From the NCBI GenBank assembly GCA_009617715.1, contig VTFK01000046.1:1612001-1676000 (forward strand): DNA of 64,000 nucleotides. Reading direction: 5' to 3'. A program made the translations under genes and the position numbers. Position 1 is the stretch's first letter; every line of letters begins with the position of its first letter. The DNA comes from Plectrocnemia conspersa (Eukaryota; Arthropoda; Insecta; Trichoptera; Polycentropodidae). A model generated the notes under the pieces. It made no database searches and had not been told where the DNA came from. It saw nothing but the letters and a program-made list of their open reading frames with translations. Positions 52,831-64,000 of the stretch are shown here, in pieces.

Positions 52831-54570
52831 GTCATTGGGTCTACTTTTTAAATCCTTAAATTTGTATGTTTATTTCTTAAAAGTTCGGTAACCTTAAATG
52901 GGTCACATTTTACATATAGTATGTTTTACATTATTCTTTAAAGTTTAATGTAAAATACCTTATTTTGTTACTTAAAAAAACATTAAGGACGCAGAGTGAC
53001 GGAACTTTTGTTACTAGCTGCTATTAAAGCAACATTGCATTTCATTATGCCAAACAAATAGCATTAAGACGTACCACTGAGACAGAATTTATATTTATGC
53101 ACAACTCAAGGATCTTTACCACAAAAACAAGCACAAGCTTTTGTCATAAGGTGTCAAACGTACCCTTGCATTAAAAAATATTTATAACAGGAGCTTGCAA
53201 CTAATGTAACATAAACAAATATAACATAACAGTGACTGTTTAAAACTGCCGAGGAACATTAATATATGTATAGAGACAAACTATAGTTTAATCCAGCACG
53301 CTCTCTTTGGAGCATCAAGAATTTGCTATGTCACTCTTAAGATGCTTTTAAATGCATTTTGAAAGTTTACTATTTTTGATAAACAAATCCACTACAGATT
53401 CACAAAACGTTTTATTATATTATATTCTTTATTCGGTACTTTTAATAATATGATTTATATGGGTTTTAAAAACATTAGAAAGCACGGAAACGATAATGGT
53501 TTGACTTTGAACAATTAACATTATAAATCGTGCAGAACACCCAGTTTTGCACAATAGCCACTTGAACTTTAAAAACCATCTAAAATTATAAATCATTAAA
53601 ACGTTGCAATATATGTCAAGAAAAAATGCTTTGCATCTAATAGTATTTGTTATAATTAAATACTAGGGGTTGATTTTTAGGGGTATAATTAGAATTCTTA
53701 ATAAAACTCGTTCGCTATTTGTCCAAGCTTCCTAGAATAACCTATATACAAATGTGTCATTTAGTCACATCACCAATCACCGAGAATCACTACTATTGAC
53801 TGGAAATGTAAATCACTCGATTTACAGAAATCACTGGAAGTAATCATTTGCCAAGCACACGACAAATGGCAAATACTCCAACTACCACTTGACAAACGGC
53901 CACTACTACACATCAGCGAAAACTCCATCGCCTGCTGATTATATAAATTCACTGTATATATTCGATAATTTTTTTGGAAAAAATATATAAAAACAATACT
54001 CGGTACCAATTCAGAAAGCAAAGTTACTTTTTCAGATATTGCTATTTAATATATAAATTAATCTTTTCATAATATTTTTATAACCTCAATTGTTGTTATA
54101 AATGCTTTTTTTAGATACATATGTTAGGAACGATTTTATTTATATTTTTTACCAAAATATATGTTAATAATCGAATGAATAGAAAATCACGTGTCAAAGC
54201 AACCGAAACCAACTAACCAGAATATATTCACACTTATTTTTATAGAAAGTTTTTCATCGCGTAAATTTCAAAAATATGTTGCGTTTTAATTCAATATTAT
54301 GTCAATACAAATTTTATAATATTATTTACAGTTAAATTACAAATTAAATAAATAATTTTACGTAATATTTTTATTTAATATATATTTTAAAATATTTTGT
54401 AATCATACTGCTGTGTTGTATTATAATTCGTTCATTTGTTTGCTTTACAAAACATGCCTTTTACTATTTTATTTGACATATTGATTCGATTATTATCGAT
54501 CACCCTGTATTGTTTGAAGTGCAAGCGTCATTTCACAACATATCCAAACAGTTCACGCCTTTCGCTCGTT

Positions 54571-55061
54571 ATGGATAGTCGCGCAAGTCAAAGTTATTGG
54601 AAAACACCGAGATATATTAAACGAGTTAAAGTTAAAAAGTGTTTTATAATGTTTATGCGTTTAACGACAGTACTTATAATGACTAGTTTCATTGGTAAAA
54701 TAAACAAAATAAAGGATAATGATATGTATAAAGTAGAGCTGAATAGAACAGACAGGACTAGAAAGATTTTGTACTGGAACGGCTTCTTCGGTAGCAAGGA
54801 CTTCGGCTTTCCCGAAGGAATGGAGCCTTTCTTTTCGAAGTGTAATCAGGTCGACTGCTATGTAACGCACGATAAATACTGGATTCCTGTACAATACTTC
54901 GATGCTGTCATATTTCACGGACCTGAATTTGAACTCAATCAAGGCTTTCCAGAAACGCGTTACGAACATCAGCGTTATATTTACTTTTCAATGGAGTCAC
55001 CTATGAACAGACCTGTGTCGTCAGATTTGGATAAATTCTTTAATTGGACTATGACTTACAG
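54571..55061 (+). CDS. Fucosyltransferase exon 1: tail, anchor, stem, N-lobe
   Basis: 491 nt ending TACAG|GTGAGA, phase 2. It encodes the anchor and FPEGMEPFFSKCNQVDCYVT, then DAVIFHGPEFELN, YIYFSMESPMNRP and FFNWTMTYR, all typical of the GT10 N-terminal domain. An in-frame ATG at 54436 would add 45 residues with a second hydrophobic stretch; I prefer 54571 because it gives a standard type II protein. Any upstream noncoding exon was not identified. Confidence 0.9.
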
Positions 55062-58000
55062 GTGAGACTGTCTACAATTTTACATCTTATATATAATTGT
55101 TCTAAGCCGCTTCCGGACGCGCACAACTTTAAATGAAACATTCTCCGTTCAATCATCTACTCTGTAAATCGTATCGCTTTGTATGAACGGTGTGTAACAA
55201 TACACGTAAACAAAGGAATTATAATAATAAATCATAATAAAAATAAAAATTGAATTTGCTCCTCTGTTGTTTCGACCAATCAAAAATAAGCATTCAAATA
55301 TTCAAATAGTTTCGACCAATGAAAAATAAGCATTCGAATTCAAATAGACAGTACCGTGACAACACTTTTATTTAATAATAAAATTTTGCTACGCGACAAT
55401 AATTTTCATTAATTCGTCATTTGACTGAATATAAATAATCGGATTGCAAATTAACTAGGTGTGTTATAACTATGTTAACTTAAATATAAACATAATGTGT
55501 TGAGGATTAGAAGAATACATTGATTAAACTAGATAAACAATCTTCGTAATGAAATTTTCAAATTTTGAATTCCCGGCGACGGGCTCCGAGGCCGAAAAGT
55601 GAGTTTTTTTTTTTTTTTTAATAATCGGATTGCAACTTAACTAGGTGTGTTATGACTATGAAAATTAAATATATACATAATGTGTATAGGATAAAAAGAA
55701 TACATTGATTAAATTAGATAAAGAATGATAAAACTATCTTCGTAACGAAATCTTCAATTTTGAATTCCCGTCACCGGGCTCCGAGGCCGAAAAATGAGTT
55801 TTTCCTTTTACAATACATAAAAATTATCGTTGTTTCTGATTTAATGCACATATTCGTTAGATTTTACGAATTGCAAATAAATCCTTAGTATGTATGAGGA
55901 TTGAAAGTTAATGTCGATCAAATCGGCGCTGTCGGAACGCTATATCAGCCAACGGACAGCTTATAAATGTGTAGTTTCTTAGATGTTATCTAATAAACAA
56001 CATTTTACAATGATTATAAATATGTGATTGCATACCTGGAATAATCGATAGCCAAAATATCTAAGAGTGGGTTATTTTTAATTCCGATGTGGCAAAATAC
56101 AATATGTTCAATTTTTGTTCTGTGCCTTTATTCCTCTTTCGGAATAGCCAAATTCAAGATATTCAGTTACATCAAACTTATGTAGTATGTTCTTTATAAA
56201 AAGATAATACTTGCTGACAGTGACTTCAACATGAGAAGATTCACTCTTTGTTTATATATACCAATTCTACGTTATAGGCATATAGGTCATCAAATTGCTC
56301 CATCATTGCTTCTGAAAAGTAATTAAAAAACAATAAGAGTAAACATTAAACACATTATTACTACTAATATAATCCATAAATTAAATTTGAACGACAACCG
56401 AAGAACAAAATTAACGGAAATTACTGTAGAGGATTAAACACGTAGATTGACATATCTTCATCTTCTTCAAAATAGTCGCAATATGTCATACATTAATTGT
56501 TTGCCATACGTAAATGTTATTAGATCTCTCATTGATTCTGGAAATTGACTGTAAACGATACTATATATGGGTAAAAGTAACTTTTTTGTTTACACTAATA
56601 TGAGATTTTTTCATTATTACTACCATTGTAATATGTTTAATTAACTTTGGCATGTATATCTTAAATTGCCAAATCACTGCTGTTTGTCGTTTAATATTAG
56701 ATCCTAGAAAGTCAATAGTAATTTTGTTAGAATAACCGTGATAATAGTATTCATATAACCAAACACTTACTGGCACTCATAATTTATATTTCGATATAGT
56801 CTATAATTCCAATGGTAAATCACTTTGAATCATCTTCAATTGTAACTTAGTAAGAAAAATGCTTTGTTTAATTAACATATTTTACTGTTTATTGAATCGC
56901 ACTAAGCTGTATCCCGTCGCGCGCTTGACTGATGACAGAACTGTCAAATGTAAGCAACTGAGGGGATATCCCGATACATGATCGGGATATCACCGCGCGC
57001 TTAAGAACGAACTACGAAATTGATTTTAACGATTTAAATTGTAAAACACTTATCAATATATGTTTAAAAAATCATCAAATTCTAAAAAAAAAATTTTTTT
57101 AAAAAATATTTTTTAGTTTATACGGTATTTAAAATATAATATAAATAATGTGGATTTTTTATTAGCTTCTCTTAACAAAAAAAAATATGTACTTGAATTT
57201 TGGCGAACGTTGGCAATTTAAATTAATAGTTTTTGGAGAATTTTTAAAATTTCGCTTGAAAAAACATTTTAAAAAAAAAATGGGGAAAATTTCAAAATAA
57301 GTACTATTCATTACCAACCAACTACTAAACACATAGTGTTGCAAAATTCTCTCTTACTGACCCCTTTGAAAGGAAACTACACAAAATTGTAAAATATTTT
57401 ATAACTAATTTAATTTTTTTAACTTATTTAAATATTTTTTAAATTATTAAGTTTTAAAATAAATTTTCAAAGATTTTTCAAAATATTTTTTTTAACCTTA
57501 AAAATATTTTTTATTTTATTATGGATTTTAAATATTCTTAATTTATTATAGATTTTAAATATGTTTAGTTTATTATTAATTTTAAATAATGTGAAAATTT
57601 TTTGCACTTATTAATTATTAAAATTAATAATGCTGCGCAGATAAATCATTTACTTTAAAAAATATATAAATATAAATATTTTTTAATAAAAATTGACAAA
57701 GGTCTCAAAATTATTATTATTTTTTAAAGCGCACTTTTGGTCTAAAAGTAACAGATTAAGTGCTTGATATTTTCAGTTTATTATTTCTTTCTAATTGGCT
57801 TTTATATTTACACATAAAACATATAAACAACTTTTTTTAAATTATAAATCAACTTATGGTGTAACTAAAAAAAGTTCTTATTACTAAGATTTAAATTTAT
57901 GATAAAATTGTGTTATATGCAATTTATTCATTGGTTCCATAAGCTTCGCTGTATTGAGATTTCACTGTACAATTTTTAATTTATTATTATCTAGCTAAGT

Positions 58001-61000
58001 TCTAAATCTATTTATAAATGATATGCAATATTTAGATTTATCATTAAATATCTAAGTTTCAAATATAACGATAAAATTTAACGTTTCAAATCTAATAAAT
58101 AATATAAAATGTTTTCTTCTGGAAATATTCAGTCAAGTTGTAAACCTATTTTCAAATAAATTGAAAATGTTAGTAGTTTTTTATAGATTAAACCATTTTG
58201 TCTATTATTGAAAATCCTAAATAATAATGTCCAATTTGAACCATTAATTTTTTTTTAAATATTTAAAAAAATCAGAACGAAGCAAAAATTATATTTAAAA
58301 CCCAAAAAGTTGAGGGTCCGGTAAACGCACACTCGCTAGCTTTCGGTACCTCACGATAGTGAGGTACCGACAGCTAGTTGTCATATATTGTATCTAATTT
58401 GTTACATACCAAAGTTCAGTGCTAAAACGCTCTTACTAAAAATATAAGTAACGATTTAATGTTGTTAGTAATTAAATCCCCTCCTTACCTTTATATATAT
58501 ACAATTAAAAAAGCCGCTGCCATATTCCCTATAAATATATTAATTATAACCTCAAAAGTCACCTTTGGCCAAAGTATAAACCAATGTATTTCAGTGGTTT
58601 ATGATTCGATTTTTATGTTATTTTTTTTTGTAATTTTGACAGTGTAAAAAAACATTCTGTGGGTTACTATAATTTATTAGTATAGTATTTATAGTATTCA
58701 CTAGTATATTTCGAAATGCATGCAAGACCAGGAGTAAGGGTGCTCCAATTTTTTACATCCGCTCCTAATGGTCGAGAAAATGCTAAGCTTTTGCTAAATT
58801 ATGTATTGAAAATTATTAGCCTTATTGTTTTATTATTTCCTTTTGTAAACTAAAAATAGTTATAAACCAGAAACTTGTACTTCTATATATTAAAGTCATT
58901 ATTATTTAAATATAATTCATATTGCTCATTTATAAAAATATATTTCTAATGATTTCAATGTTATTTTGATTCATATTTTTTATAAGATTTTCCAAAATCA
59001 GCCATGCATGTTTGTCGAATATAGTTTTTGTTTAATTAAACTATAAATAAAGATAATTATAATAAAAAATATAAGTTTGAAGCTTAATGAAAAACATTAA
59101 AACTTACTGATGCCAATTATTACAACCTTAGAAGTTCATATTACACTTAGTGTTTATACATAACTCAAGTTAACACATGATGAAATGTGAGAAATGAAAT
59201 GAGTTTATGATACATAATTGACATTTAATATAATTAGCAAAATGCTGCAAAACGATATATAAAAGTAGCACGCTTATTTTAGCTGCATCATTAGTTATTT
59301 GTAAATACGTTTTCTAAAAAATAATGATAAAAACATATAGTATATATATATGGATTTAATATTTGAGACGAGTAATATGTTGTGTGAATAAGATAATAAC
59401 TTATCGAGCAACAATATTATATAAACCTAATAAATAAGATAAGACGATGATGCAAATAATTGATTTATCAGTTGTGGTTAAAGTATGATTAAAAGACAAG
59501 ATTGCTTGTATGTTCGAGAATTATTTTGGAATAGTGTTTGGGTTCGATATAATATATTAATTTAAAATATTATATAACAAGAGTATTTCAATAAGTATTA
59601 ATAATAAATAAACAGGAACATTGATTTGGTACTAGAAAAAGAAGATAATTTATGGGTAAATAACCATAGTAAAACTAGTATAGATATATAATAATATTCA
59701 TAAAACAATTCACAGTAATAAAAAAATATCAGGTTTTATTACTTGAACAAAGTAACACCTTTATATATTTAGACGTAAATTTTGCTATCAAATAGTTTTC
59801 TCATTATATATATTGATGACTCAAAATGTAAGTTTGCTCCATTTTTAAGTGAAAATGACTAAACAGTGTCATATTGTACTTTTAATCGAGCAATGAATCA
59901 ATCGAGCTACACATGCTCAAAAAATTGCTATCTCCTAAATCTCCAATTAAAAACTACAATCATTAAACAACAAACTTGAGATTACTATATTAAAGTTATC
60001 TATATAGGTAGTTGTCAAATATGAAGTACATTTTTTACACTTAAGGCCATCGATATGGTATATTTTATGTGTTTTCTGTTAATATTTTGTTGGTTGTATT
60101 ATATATATAATTAGATATTAGCGGAATAAATCATTAAATAATTAATAGTCCATTTCGTTAAATAAAAAAATGTTAGAGATAATTTTTATTAAAAATTATC
60201 TTAGATGTTATGTTTTTAATCAATTCACAATCAATTACTAGTAAATTATTTTGGTCAATGATATTATTTGTTTGTTAATTTTGAAAGTGAGGCAAGTCCA
60301 CGCAAATTAAAATAATTTTAATAAAAATTGAAAGAGTTGAAGTTAGTTTCCATAGTTACGGGAAATAAAAATTTTTGGAGTCTTAAAGACTAATGGATTT
60401 ATATAGAAGTGTGCTAAGAGAAGAATGCGACCGAAAATTTTCAGGAAAACGCAAATGACTTGCAGTTTTAAATATTATTTAGATAGCAAAGAAGTAACAG
60501 ATTTTTTTTAGACACAATTAATAAATTTAAAGAAAAAGTGGATCGTGCTCGCAATGCGAAAAAAATTTGGAGAAGATTTTCGTGGTAGAATGGAAGGTTC
60601 CTCCAGAAAAACCAACGAGGAAGAAGTAAAACGCAGAAAGAAATAAATTGAGAGTTTTCCTTAATCAGAAAGCAATTTTACAAGGTCTTACATTTCAAAT
60701 GGAAAGTATGTAAACTTTGAATTGTAAATAATAAAAATGTACAATTTATACGTTGATAAATGTAAGGAAAATAACACAAGTTATGTCAAGAAGAAAATTC
60801 ATGGGAATATTTCAAACAAATAAATTAATTTACACTTTCATCATCCACATAAGGACACGTGCCAAAGTGCGATTAGCAAATTATAACGTCACGCAATATT
60901 AAAGAAAAAACAAGTCTGATGAAACAACATAAAGTTCATTTAAAAGATGCTGAACTAGCTAGAAAAGCATTAAAAGAAGATAAAGCGCTAGCCTTAAAAA

Positions 61001-62897
61001 ACCCGGGAAACCATTTTTCTTTTACCTTTGATTTGCAAAAAGCACTACCATACCCTAAAGCTTAAGGTATAGTAATGCTTTTTTGGTTTGCATGGTTCGG
61101 CAAACTTTTTTTAGAAAGGGTCAGATTGTAAACAATTTAGGCTCGACAGGCCAGGTGTCAAACTGGAAAATACTTATGTAATACATAAGTAATTCTATTA
61201 AAAAACTAGGTTCAACATACATATGTACTTTTATTAGGGAGTAAAATTTTTTACATAATAATTATACAATTCTTAAACAATAAAAAAATAAAAAATTATC
61301 AATACAAAAAATATCAGAAATATATATAAATACATAAAAATAAAAAAAATAAGAAATATATATACATAAAAAATCAAATAAGATATTTTAAAAAAAATAA
61401 GAAATATATATACATATATACATAAAAAATCAAATAAGATATTTTAAATTGTTAATAAATGTATCAAAAAATAAAGTTTAATTTTATATTATTGCGATGA
61501 ATGTAACTGTTTTTACTGAGATAATATTTTATCATACTGTACTTTAAAATTAGTACTTCCTATCATTAAAATTGTTTGTAAATGGGCATATGTTAATAAT
61601 GGGCTGTATTGAGATTTTACATATTTAATTTTCGAAAATGTACTTTCACATTGATAAGTACTCCCAAATACAGATAAGTCCCCGTGAAAATGATTTTAAT
61701 TGGCCGGATTTATCTTACGAAAGATATTTATGGAATTGAATTAGATTTTTTCAAACATAATTTTTAACCTAACGTCATTTTGCAGATCAATCACTTCTAA
61801 TGAAAGGTCTGACGGAAGTTCTTCAATTGTACATTTAAATGGATTTTGAAATAGGCAAATGTTTTTTGCACTTGCATCGAGATTTGACAAACGTTGTTGT
61901 AACTAAATTTTAAGTTCATAAACAATTTTGAAAAGTACCAAAAATATTGATAAAAGAAGTTAAATCAGTTCAAACGCAAATCAATAATTATCCAACAACA
62001 ACCTAATATGGACTTGTCCCACTTTCAAAATCAACGGCTTATATATAATATTAGTATCGAGTTTATACTCATATTATATGTATAATGTACAATGTATTAT
62101 CTGTGATAACGTATGCGATAACATTAAAATCTATACTTTAATGTTTATTTTGTACATACTTATTTTTTTAAATTCATATTGTTTATATTTAGTAATATGA
62201 AATCTTTCATTACAGGACAAACTCTGATGTGAAAGTCTACTATTTCAATTTTCTCACACACGACGGAAATATTGTATCTCCAGCGGATCATCCCAAATGG
62301 ATAGAGCCGCTCAAACACGTCCGAAACAAATATATGAATATAGCCAAGAGGAAAAGTAAAGCAATCGCATGGTTTGTATCTAATTGCTATAGCAAAAATA
62401 ATAGGGAACAGTTTGTCATGGAGCTGCAAAAGTATATTCAAGTGGATATATACGGGGATTGCGGCCCGTTAAAGTGTCCTAGAGACTCGGACTACTGCGG
62501 GGAGTTGCTAAAGGGCGATTATTACTTTTATCTGTCTTTCGAGAATTCAAATTGTAAAGATTACGTGACGGAAAAAGTGCTCAACGCCTTGGAGAACGAA
62601 GTAGTGCCGGTTGTGTACAACGGAGCGGATTTAAATAAGTATTTGCCGCCGAATTCTTACGTAGACGCAAGCGGGATGTCGGCGAAGACTTTGGCAATGA
62701 AGATAAAGGACATAATAGACGACGAGGAAACTTATGCTAGTTTTTTCTGGTGGAAAGACTTTTATCGGGTTCAAAAATCAACGTTTCCCTTTTGCGAACT
62801 GTGCGAGATGCTGCACGAGAATTCAGAACGGAAAGTTTACGATATAATGGAATGGTGGCATGGAACGGACAATAACCAAACATGCATGGTTATGTAA
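54571..62897 (+). CDS. Alpha-1,3-fucosyltransferase, GT10 family, two exons
   Basis: Transfers fucose from GDP-fucose to N-acetylglucosamine of glycans in the Golgi lumen. Exons 54571-55061 and 62216-62897 (GT donor, AG acceptor, phase 2) give 390 residues, normal for GT10. The chosen ATG gives a short basic cytoplasmic tail (RYIKRVKVKK), then a membrane anchor (CFIMFMRLTTVLIMTSFIG), the type II layout. The stem leads to KILYWNGFFG and the N-terminal acceptor domain. The second exon carries the donor-site motifs YGDCGPLKC and FENSNCKDYVTEKVLNALEN followed by VVPVVYNGADLNKYLPPNSY. The C-terminus is Cys-rich (CELCEMLHENSER). Which insect paralogue it is (FucTA, B or C type) is not decided. It lies opposite in strand to Nmdar2. 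Confidence 0.93.
55267..55345 (+). repeat. Two tandem copies of a 40-bp unit
   Basis: GTTTCGACCAAT followed by AAAAATAAGCATTC occurs twice in a row with the same orientation. Confidence 0.85.
55434..55803 (+). repeat. Two tandem copies of a unit of about 185 bp
   Basis: Copy 1 55434-55620, copy 2 55621-55803. Both contain AATCGGATTGCAA, AACTAGGTGTGTTAT, AGAATACATTGATTAAA, TTTTGAATTCCCG and GGGCTCCGAGGCCGAAAA in that order. Confidence 0.92.
56100..56560 (-). pseudogene. Possible decayed coding sequence, unknown type
   Basis: The minus strand shows protein-like stretches in changing frames: SSHVEVTVSKYYLFIKNILH then KFDVTEYLEFGYSERGIKAQ, and MMEQFDDLYAY and MRDLITFTYGKQLMYDIL. They suggest a broken transposase, but I cannot name the family. 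Confidence 0.3.
56965..56991. repeat. Hairpin with 11-bp perfect arms
   Basis: GATATCCCGAT, 5-nt loop, ATCGGGATATC. It sits between two direct copies of a CGCGCGCTT(G/A)A motif at about 56917 and 56994. Confidence 0.85.
58336..58377. repeat. Tight hairpin, 19-bp arms and 4-nt loop
   Basis: Left arm CTAGCTTTCGGTACCTCAC, loop GATA, right arm its reverse complement with a single mismatch. GC-rich compared with the intron around it. Confidence 0.9.
60275..62034 (+). mobile_element. 1.76 kb DNA transposon relic, parent of the 3' UTR MITE
   Basis: Terminal inverted repeats of 26 bp with three mismatches: left TTAATTTTGAAAGTGAGG..., right (other strand) TTGATTTTGAAAGTGGGA.... The right-end sequence matches the MITE at 5725-5948. 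Inside is a broken coding region at about 60530-61060. Superfamily not determined. Confidence 0.8.
60530..61060 (+). pseudogene. Broken transposon-encoded protein
   Basis: The clearest part, near 60927-61066, reads HLKDAELARKALKEDKALAL followed by KNPGNHFSFTFDLQKALPYP. This Lys-rich helix plus FTFDLQKALPxP pattern is familiar from uncharacterised transposon-derived proteins in arthropod genomes. Stops and shifts break it upstream. It lies inside the inverted-repeat element, so it was probably its transposase. Confidence 0.6.
62216..62897 (+). CDS. Fucosyltransferase exon 2: GDP-fucose binding domain
   Basis: 682 nt from acceptor ATTACAG to TAA. It begins TNSDVKVYYFNFLTHDGNIV, continuing the TYRxxSD motif that spans the junction in GT10 enzymes. 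It then has KAIAWFVSNCYSKNNR, VDIYGDCGPLKC, YYFYLSFENSNCKDYVTEKV and the C-terminal WWKDFYRVQKSTFPFCELCE. GC content is higher than the flanks. No frameshift or missing motif was seen. Confidence 0.95.
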
Positions 62898-64000
62898 TAT
62901 ATAAAAAAGATAAAATATATAACAATGCGCCGTAGGTATGTGTACTTATCAAAAGAAAATATATTTTTCTGTAAATTATTTTTAATGTTTAATTAAACTG
63001 TACAATGTACATTGAGATTTTTAATATGTTTCAATAAATAATGTACTTAAAAATATTGTATCATTAAAATTTTTATACCTAATAATTTATATTCTCAGTT
63101 TAGCATAAATTTATTTTGAAAGCCATAGATAGCAAAATAAAACGTTAAAAAAAATTCAAAGAAGCTACAAACCACCCATAGTTTCATTATCAAAAGCCAA
63201 ATTTATTATTTTTACTGTATCGTTTTGACGAAGTTTTTCGGTAAATTGAATTTGTGTTTTATGAAAATCGCGATTGCATAAGTAGAATATTACGCTAAAA
63301 GTTTTTTTAATACGATTTTCTCAGCGGTAAATGGTAATTTTGCCACTAGCTTCCGTTCGCCATGTGGCGGATATCCTCGAGATCCAAAAAGAGTTTTCTT
63401 ATTTTTATTCCCAGCATCCTTCCTTTATCTTGCAAAAACGGAATGATCCGATATGTCTTGGTGTTTTATTATGGAATGAGTCGCGGTTATTTTAGTATAT
63501 ACTATATATACACATATATCAATCATAAGAATGCAATATAAACGTAATGCTTTAATGGATTTTTTAGAACTTTATTGTTTTTATGTGATTACCTCACCTA
63601 TCATAGTAAAATTATTTATAAAAATTATAAAGCAAAATCTTTTTAAATTATGTGTTATAGTTTGAGTGTTACCGTGTATTCGTCAATAAAATAATCGATA
63701 AAACAAATTGTACAGCTATAACTAGTGTTTCTCAAAAATTTCTTGAGAAAACTGCCAAATTAATAATGTTTTTGTTAAAAATTAAATTTGTAAAAAATAT
63801 TAAAAAAAAACTGCTGTATAAGAGAGGGTGGGTCTGTGCCATATGTTTAAAACTGTGCATAAATATTTTAATGGTCAAAATTGTGCACGATTTTCTCAAT
63901 CAAAATTTTCTTAATGATTTTTTTTTTTTTTTAACCTTTGTTATTCTTAGAACCAAGGGCGCTAAACATTCTTGGGTTGGCCCTGTATGTAGATCGAAAC
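62898..64000. other. Downstream of the fucosyltransferase
   Basis: Short 3' UTR, then AT-rich DNA. A GC-richer patch at 63325-63430 is open on the minus strand (63290-63424, with LFGSRGYPPHGERKLVAKLP) but no gene can be assigned. Confidence 0.5.
63033..63038 (+). promoter_or_regulatory. Polyadenylation signal of the fucosyltransferase
   Basis: AATAAA about 136 nt after the stop codon, followed by T-rich sequence; a normal distance for a short insect 3' UTR. Confidence 0.5.

Larger units (their letters stand above)
38838..54570. other. Long AT-rich stretch upstream of both recognised gene parts
   Basis: Either Nmdar2 intron or intergenic DNA. I looked for amino-terminal-domain exons on the minus strand and found none I can support. 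Contents listed separately: GC-richer islands (40280-40670, 47880-48320), a foldback element, a SINE, a 565-bp inverted-repeat element and diverged repeats. The rest shows nothing. Confidence 0.6.
55062..62215 (+). other. Fucosyltransferase intron (about 7.2 kb)
   Basis: Carries tandem duplications, hairpins and a 1.76 kb DNA-element relic. 57050-58300 and 58800-60200 are extremely AT-rich with nothing recognised. Confidence 0.7.

Noticed and set aside
54436..54570. Upstream ATG for the fucosyltransferase
   Set aside because: Would add a second hydrophobic segment before the basic tail and anchor; the ATG at 54571 gives a normal type II protein. Not fully excluded.
54594..54969. Minus-strand frames over fucosyltransferase exon 1
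   Set aside because: Antisense shadows.
62160..62441. Minus-strand frame over fucosyltransferase exon 2
   Set aside because: Antisense shadow.

Overview
The window is animal nuclear DNA, very probably from an insect. It is strongly AT-rich, has spliced genes with canonical GT/AG introns (one close to 19 kb), and carries decayed LINE, SINE, hAT and other transposon copies. The encoded NMDA receptor is of the insect NR2 type. The order and species cannot be fixed from the sequence alone.

Two genes are well supported. On the minus strand, positions 38837 down to 5989 hold the 3' half of Nmdar2, the NR2-type ionotropic glutamate receptor subunit. I assemble twelve exons that join in one frame (575 codons plus stop). 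They run from the S1 glutamate-binding lobe through M1, the pore loop, M3, S2, M4 and a cytoplasmic tail ending in the PDZ-ligand-like residues ETVL. The last three exons are short and easy to miss. The amino-terminal domain and promoter were not found and lie upstream, beyond 38837 or outside the window. On the plus strand, 54571-62897 is a two-exon GT10 alpha-1,3-fucosyltransferase, a Golgi type II membrane enzyme, with a 7.2 kb intron. If the missing Nmdar2 5' exons lie past 64000, this gene is nested in an Nmdar2 intron; otherwise the two genes are head to head.

Layout: 1-2588 is AT-rich with no gene. 2597-5160 is a decayed hAT element with terminal inverted repeats and a perfect 8-bp target duplication. 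5169-5988 is the probable Nmdar2 3' UTR and contains a 224-bp MITE. 5989-16334 carries Nmdar2 exons 12 to 3, with an antisense LINE filling the intron between exons 8 and 7. 16335-35144 is the giant intron between the S1 and M1 exons, with LINE and SINE fragments, palindromes, an LTR-like piece and islands that look like conserved noncoding DNA. 35145-38837 carries exons 2 and 1. 38838-54570 is intergenic or intronic, with a foldback element, a SINE and a 565-bp inverted-repeat element. 54571-64000 is the fucosyltransferase; its intron contains the larger relative of the 3' UTR MITE, tandem duplications and tight hairpins.

No rRNA gene, intact tRNA gene, CRISPR array or operon was seen. The most interesting points are the reconstructed split C-terminus of Nmdar2, the pairing of a 3' UTR MITE with its 1.76 kb relative, the clean hAT insertion next to the gene end, and several coding-like open stretches inside Nmdar2 introns. 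I found no clearly new biological system.
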